NCBI GenBank assembly: GCA_963972105.1
Contig: CAXAVH010000048.1
Span: 1-18,943, forward strand
Direction: 5' to 3'
DNA length: 18,943 nt
Source of the DNA: NZQO01 sp002693605
Lineage (GTDB): Bacteria > Bacteroidota > Bacteroidia > Flavobacteriales > Flavobacteriaceae
The notes below the pieces were generated by a model, which was not told the DNA's origin, searched no databases, and was given only the letters and a program-made list of their open reading frames with translations. Both the position numbers and the translations under genes were made by a program. Below, one piece after another: positions 15,794-18,943 of the stretch; position 1 is the stretch's first letter; every line of letters starts with the position of its first letter.

Positions 15794-15801
15794 TAAAGAT
15801 A
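15794..15801 (-). promoter_or_regulatory. Weak promoter-like box before gmd
   Basis: On the minus strand TATCTTTA matches TAnnTTTG at all defined positions except the final G, 28 bases before the TTG start of gmd. No TTG -33 box is seen at the right distance. It might serve as an internal promoter of the locus. Confidence 0.2.
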
Positions 15802-15866
15802 TCGATTTTTAATTTTCCGTAGGAATTTGGACTTCAACCATCCAAATCATGTTATTAATATCACCA

Positions 15867-16979
15867 TTACAAAGTAGGCAGTACAAATTTAAACTGCGAC
15901 CCTTGCCGGGCTATGAAATAGGGAAACAGGCAAATTATGGGTACGAATGAAATGACTATTAAGAACTGATAATTAATGTTCAAACCACCTACCAAAAGTG
16001 CTACCGTAATTATTAGCAAGTTCACGGCGATGAGCAATAGGGTAGCCTGCTTATGGGTAAGGCCCAAATCCAGTAGTCTGTGGTGTATGTGGTTCCTATC
16101 TGCCGTGAACGGGCTGCGTCTATGTGCAATTCGGATAATAAAAATACGCAGCGTATCGAGCGTTGGAATTGACAGAACAGCCAGCGCGATTATCAATTTA
16201 TTGCTTACCGAAATAGCTTCTATGGATGGTGCGTTTATAAATGCAATAGCCTGATAACACAGCAAAAACCCAATAAAAAGAGATCCGGAATCTCCCATAA
16301 AGAGTTTCTTGGGCGATTTTGACAAATTATATTTCAGAAATCCAACCAAGGCGCCAATCATCGATAGCGATACCAGCGCGAGCAACGCATGTCCATTCAG
16401 CAAGAAGAATAGCCCGAATATAGAGCAGCTAACTATTGCAATGCTGCCCGCCAGACCGTCAATTCCATCTATTAAGTTAAATGCATTTATAAGGTAAACG
16501 AAAAGTAATATGGAAAATAACACCGAGATAAAATACGGTAACTCGTAAATGCCGAATAGGCCGCCAAAATTTGAAATTCGAATATCGGTTAACAGCACTA
16601 CCAAGCAGGCCGCTATGGTTTGGCCACCAAATTTTTTGATATAAGACAAACCGGTAAGATCATCCTTTAGTCCTAGAAAAAATAGAATGGTTATCGCACC
16701 GAAAAGTACTAGCAATTGCTTAAATTGAGGTAGTACCAACTCGATTAAACTACCGAAGACAGTAATCGAGATGGTTATGGCAATGAAAATACCCACACCA
16801 CCCAGATTCGGCAATTTTTTGAGATGCGCGCTTCGCTTTTTTGGCTCATCCATCAAATTTTTCTTGTGGGCCAAAAAAATAATAACCGGCAGGATCTTGT
16901 ATGCAAGTCCAAAGCCGGTAACTATTGCAAATAATCCTAACAAAAACGGATTAGAAAATAAAGGTAGAACATTCTCCAT
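15867..16979 (-). CDS. WecA/TagO-type undecaprenyl-phosphate sugar-1-phosphate transferase
   Basis: Initiating enzyme that transfers a HexNAc-1-phosphate, usually GlcNAc-1-P, from UDP-sugar to undecaprenyl phosphate. The protein has about 370 residues, 10-11 hydrophobic segments and the full motif set of the MraY/WecA superfamily: DEPKKRSAH (44-52), GLKDDLTGL with D106-D107, NAFNLIDGIDGLAG (165-178), MGDSGSLFIG (228-237) and RNHIHHRLLDLG (295-306). The HIHH loop favours the WecA/TagO branch over MraY. Start: ATG 16979 chosen; a TTG two codons earlier is possible. It is the first gene of the minus-strand locus and lies back to back with gdpd across about 280 bases. Together with the TagA-like enzyme it predicts a HexNAc-initiated repeat unit. 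Confidence 0.93.
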   Translation of the reverse strand: MENVLPLFSNPFLLGLFAIVTGFGLAYKILPVIIFLAHKKNLMDEPKKRSAHLKKLPNLGGVGIFIAITISITVFGSLIELVLPQFKQLLVLFGAITILFFLGLKDDLTGLSYIKKFGGQTIAACLVVLLTDIRISNFGGLFGIYELPYFISVLFSILLFVYLINAFNLIDGIDGLAGSIAIVSCSIFGLFFLLNGHALLALVSLSMIGALVGFLKYNLSKSPKKLFMGDSGSLFIGFLLCYQAIAFINAPSIEAISVSNKLIIALAVLSIPTLDTLRIFIIRIAHRRSPFTADRNHIHHRLLDLGLTHKQATLLLIAVNLLIITVALLVGGLNINYQFLIVISFVPIICLFPYFIARQGSQFKFVLPTL

Positions 16980-17126
16980 AGTCAAATAAGGTTTTAAATT
17001 TAAACTGCCGTATTGATTGTTCTGAAGGAAATTCTATAATCAAACGCATAAATCTTTTCACATTAGCTTAAAGATATTTATAATTTCAAATGAAGTTATT
17101 TATAGATTTCCTAATTGGGTAATGTT

Positions 17127-17134
17127 TAACTTTG
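17127..17134 (+). promoter_or_regulatory. Bacteroidota -7 promoter box TAACTTTG
   Basis: TAACTTTG is an exact match to TAnnTTTG on the strand of the gdpd gene, about 125 bases before its start codon. A -33 TTG at the ideal distance is not evident. Within the leader that follows, AACGGTT (17194-17200) and AACCGTT (17235-17241) form a spaced 7-bp inverted repeat. Confidence 0.35.
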
Positions 17135-17257
17135 AGGCTCGATTAACGGCATTTATAGCTGATTTTGGTTTTTTCTTATGATAAAAAAAGGCCAACGGTT
17201 TTCTTAACATAATTTATAGCCCACTCGAAGGTCTAACCGTTTAACAATATTAAGTCT

Positions 17258-17992
17258 GTGGCCACAACCCCACTCATAATCGCACATCGCGGGGGAGCCG
17301 GTATCGCTCCCGAGAACACTATTATTGCCATTGAAACTGCAAAGGCGCTACGCGTAGATTGTATTGAGATTGACATTCGCATGACCTCAGATGGTACGCT
17401 GACGGTCTTCCACGATCGAAGGCTGAACCGAACCACGTATGGCAAAGGGGGAATAAGGAAATATTCCTTTCAGGAACTGCAGCAATATCCCATAAAGTCT
17501 AAACTCGCAGGAGATTTCAACATACAGCGAATTCCGTCGTTAGAACAAGTACTAGCCGCAATTATGGACAGCAATATTACGTTAATGGTAGAGGTAAAGT
17601 CGCCCTCAGCATCCCCAAAACTCACCGATAAATTAGCGCAACTCGTGAAAAGCAGAGAGGTGGTAGACCAAGTGGAAATATTCTCATTCGACAAAAATTT
17701 TATCGTTTCCTTCAGGGAGCGCTACCCCGAGTTTAAAACGGGTTGGCTGGTTTCGGGCAGAATACCTAAGATTCGCTATCCGAAAGTGCAGTTCGTGGGG
17801 CTTTATTACAAGAGTGCGCTGCTCTTTCCGAAACAGGTTACGCGCCTTCAGCGAAAAGGCTACCGCGTGTATGTATGGACCGTAAATACCGAGAAATCGA
17901 TGCGGAAGATCCTGAAATTGGGTGTCGATGGTATCATTACCGATTATCCTAACATACTGATAAAGGTGATGAAAAGCGAAAAACCGTCCTAG
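17258..17992 (+). CDS. Glycerophosphodiester phosphodiesterase family protein
   Basis: TIM-barrel hydrolase of the GDPD family, expected to split glycerophosphodiesters into glycerol-3-phosphate and an alcohol. The 244 residues begin almost at the active site: IIAHRGG with H10-R11, PENT with E19-N20, IEIDIRMTSDG with E37 and D39 (metal ligands), and VFHD with H52 (general acid). A later MVEVKS and the closing LGVDGIITDYP are also typical. There is no signal peptide, so it is probably cytosolic, unlike periplasmic GlpQ. The start is GTG 17258; no ATG is available before the HRGG motif. The stop codon lies inside a terminator stem. It is divergent from the polysaccharide locus and need not share its function. 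Confidence 0.92.
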   Translation: MATTPLIIAHRGGAGIAPENTIIAIETAKALRVDCIEIDIRMTSDGTLTVFHDRRLNRTTYGKGGIRKYSFQELQQYPIKSKLAGDFNIQRIPSLEQVLAAIMDSNITLMVEVKSPSASPKLTDKLAQLVKSREVVDQVEIFSFDKNFIVSFRERYPEFKTGWLVSGRIPKIRYPKVQFVGLYYKSALLFPKQVTRLQRKGYRVYVWTVNTEKSMRKILKLGVDGIITDYPNILIKVMKSEKPS

Positions 17993-18003
17993 AGACGGTT
18001 TTT
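17979..18003. terminator. Bidirectional intrinsic terminator between convergent genes
   Basis: AAAAACCGTC (17979-17988) pairs with GACGGTTTTT (17994-18003) around loop CTAGA. The T-run on the plus strand ends gdpd, whose TAG stop lies in the loop; on the minus strand the complementary GACGGTTTTT can end the gene that stops at 18028. Confidence 0.85.
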
Positions 18004-18027
18004 TCTGTTTAAGATTATATGTCTTTT

Positions 18028-18414
18028 CTATGCGTAGGCTGTAATTTCACTGTCGCTGGTCACATCACCCACATTATTGTAGTGAAACAGCATCGAGCGA
18101 TAAAAACGCGTCGCCCGTTCTGAACTTTCCAGGCAACCCTTCAGGGTTTCCTCTAAATTTTCAAACGAAATCTTGATGGTAGAGGCTTCATTAAGGTCAT
18201 ACATCTTGCCGGGCGATTGGTCCAGAATATCGCCTCGGTAAAGCGAAAGCTGGCCTTCGGATGGATCGATGGTAACCGCTGCGCAATTGAAGAAAAACTT
18301 CAGAAGTGATTTTTGAAAACTGTAATAGTGCGGGTTCAAGAACTGGTCAGATTCACAGCTTCGCTTAATGAGCTTCCGCATTTCATCCTGTACTAATTGG
18401 TTCTGGTTCATCAT
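18028..18414 (-). CDS. Hypothetical protein, 128 aa
   Basis: I do not recognise this protein. It has 128 residues, no signal peptide and no membrane segment. The N-terminal half is basic and aromatic (FLNPHYYSFQKSLLKFFFN, 25-43), followed by a probable beta section (AAVTIDPSEGQLSLYRGD, 45-62) and then an acidic helical part (FENLEETLKGCLESSERATR, 84-103). Three cysteines are present (C20, C44, C92). It starts at ATG 18414, 123 bases after the rhodanese gene on the same strand, and ends just before the shared terminator, so it may be the last gene of a short transcript. The long open frame, bounded by a good terminator, supports a real gene. Confidence 0.7.
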   Translation of the reverse strand: MMNQNQLVQDEMRKLIKRSCESDQFLNPHYYSFQKSLLKFFFNCAAVTIDPSEGQLSLYRGDILDQSPGKMYDLNEASTIKISFENLEETLKGCLESSERATRFYRSMLFHYNNVGDVTSDSEITAYA

Positions 18415-18537
18415 AGCTAATCGATTTTATAGAGTGAATATAGCTATGAAACATGGCACAACGTAAACTCGATTGGCAGTTTAGCTTGATTTTAACGTGA
18501 TAAAAACCAATGTGTTAAATAATTTAAGAAGAAATAT

Positions 18538-18942
18538 TTACTTGGAGACGTCCCGTCCCTCTGCCTCCCAATTCGCAAGGCCACCTTCCAAGTCGTACAC
18601 CTCGGTAAAGCCCATTTCCAGTAATATTTCGGCCGCCTTCGCACTTCGACCGCCCTTTCGGCAATAAACGTACACAGGTTTTTGCTTATCGAGCTCCTTT
18701 ACCTTTGCTTTAAAATCGGAATCGGTAACGCAAATATTCTGTGCGTCTTCCAGATGGCCTACCCGGAATTCTTCCGTAGTTCGCACATCGACCAATTGCA
18801 GGTCGCGATTGCGCTTTATGGCCTGCTGAAATTCTACGGGAGAAATAACTGTAACCGATTTTGCCCTGGAATCTGTGCAAGCTGTGGGAATTACTATGAC
18901 CAGGAACAACATGGCAACGACCCACGGTTTTAATTTAACCAT
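18538..18942 (-). CDS. Rhodanese-like domain lipoprotein
   Basis: Single-domain rhodanese of 134 residues, probably anchored at the membrane and facing the periplasm. The signal peptide (hydrophobic 8-19) ends in lipobox PTAC with C22. The domain follows: LVDVRTTEEFRVGHLEDAQN (50-69), then VYCRKGGRSAKAAEIL (92-107) with catalytic C94 and the active-site loop CRKGGRS, and VYDLEGGLANWEAEG. The intact cysteine and basic loop suggest sulfurtransferase or persulfide handling; the actual substrate is unknown. ATG 18942 is one base from the right edge of the window, so the upstream region cannot be judged. It reads toward the hypothetical gene at 18028-18414. Confidence 0.92.
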   Translation of the reverse strand: MVKLKPWVVAMLFLVIVIPTACTDSRAKSVTVISPVEFQQAIKRNRDLQLVDVRTTEEFRVGHLEDAQNICVTDSDFKAKVKELDKQKPVYVYCRKGGRSAKAAEILLEMGFTEVYDLEGGLANWEAEGRDVSK

Positions 18943-18943
18943 T

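Overview
The window looks like a chromosomal segment from a member of the Bacteroidota, most likely a flavobacterium (Flavobacteriaceae). The evidence is a tmRNA whose tag reads GENNYALAA, promoter-like boxes matching the TAnnTTTG consensus of this phylum, very few Shine-Dalgarno sequences, Bacteroidota-type Wzi/Wzc/Wza proteins, and moderate GC that falls visibly in the membrane-protein genes.

Layout. Positions 1-350 hold no protein gene but contain three strong hairpin structures, including a compact three-stem element (101-192) that resembles the Flavo-1 RNA family. The tmRNA gene ssrA (350-748) follows with its own terminator. Positions 787-1242 hold further hairpins, a possible small RNA, and a 27-residue single-span membrane microprotein (1029-1112) behind a perfect TAnnTTTG box. 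A small 3D-domain lipoprotein (1243-1656) is convergent with the large minus-strand cluster.

Positions 1693-16979 are one minus-strand Wzx/Wzy-type surface polysaccharide locus. In order of transcription it holds: a WecA-like initiating phosphosugar transferase; Gmd and Fcl (GDP-L-fucose synthesis); flippase Wzx; polymerase Wzy; a GT-A glycosyltransferase; a probable gene remnant; a GT4 glycosyltransferase; a TagA/WecG-type GT26 transferase; a Gfo/Idh/MocA oxidoreductase; an uncharacterised TIM-barrel-like protein; and the export genes wza, wzc and wzi. Most genes are separated by 50 bases or fewer or overlap (TAATG, ATGA), so co-transcription and translational coupling are likely. The expected flow is as follows: WecA loads the first sugar phosphate on undecaprenyl phosphate, the three transferases build a repeat unit probably containing a 6-deoxyhexose, Wzx flips it, Wzy polymerises it, Wzc/Wza control and export it, and Wzi helps attach it at the surface.

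To the right lie a divergent glycerophosphodiester phosphodiesterase-like gene (17258-17992), a bidirectional terminator, an unrecognised 128-residue protein and a rhodanese-domain lipoprotein. No CRISPR array, insertion sequence or tRNA was seen. The least explained parts are the structured RNA cluster around ssrA, the microprotein, the orphan TIM-barrel protein coupled to the Gfo/Idh gene, and a 58-codon open stretch without a start that ends in an ATGA overlap with the GT4 gene.
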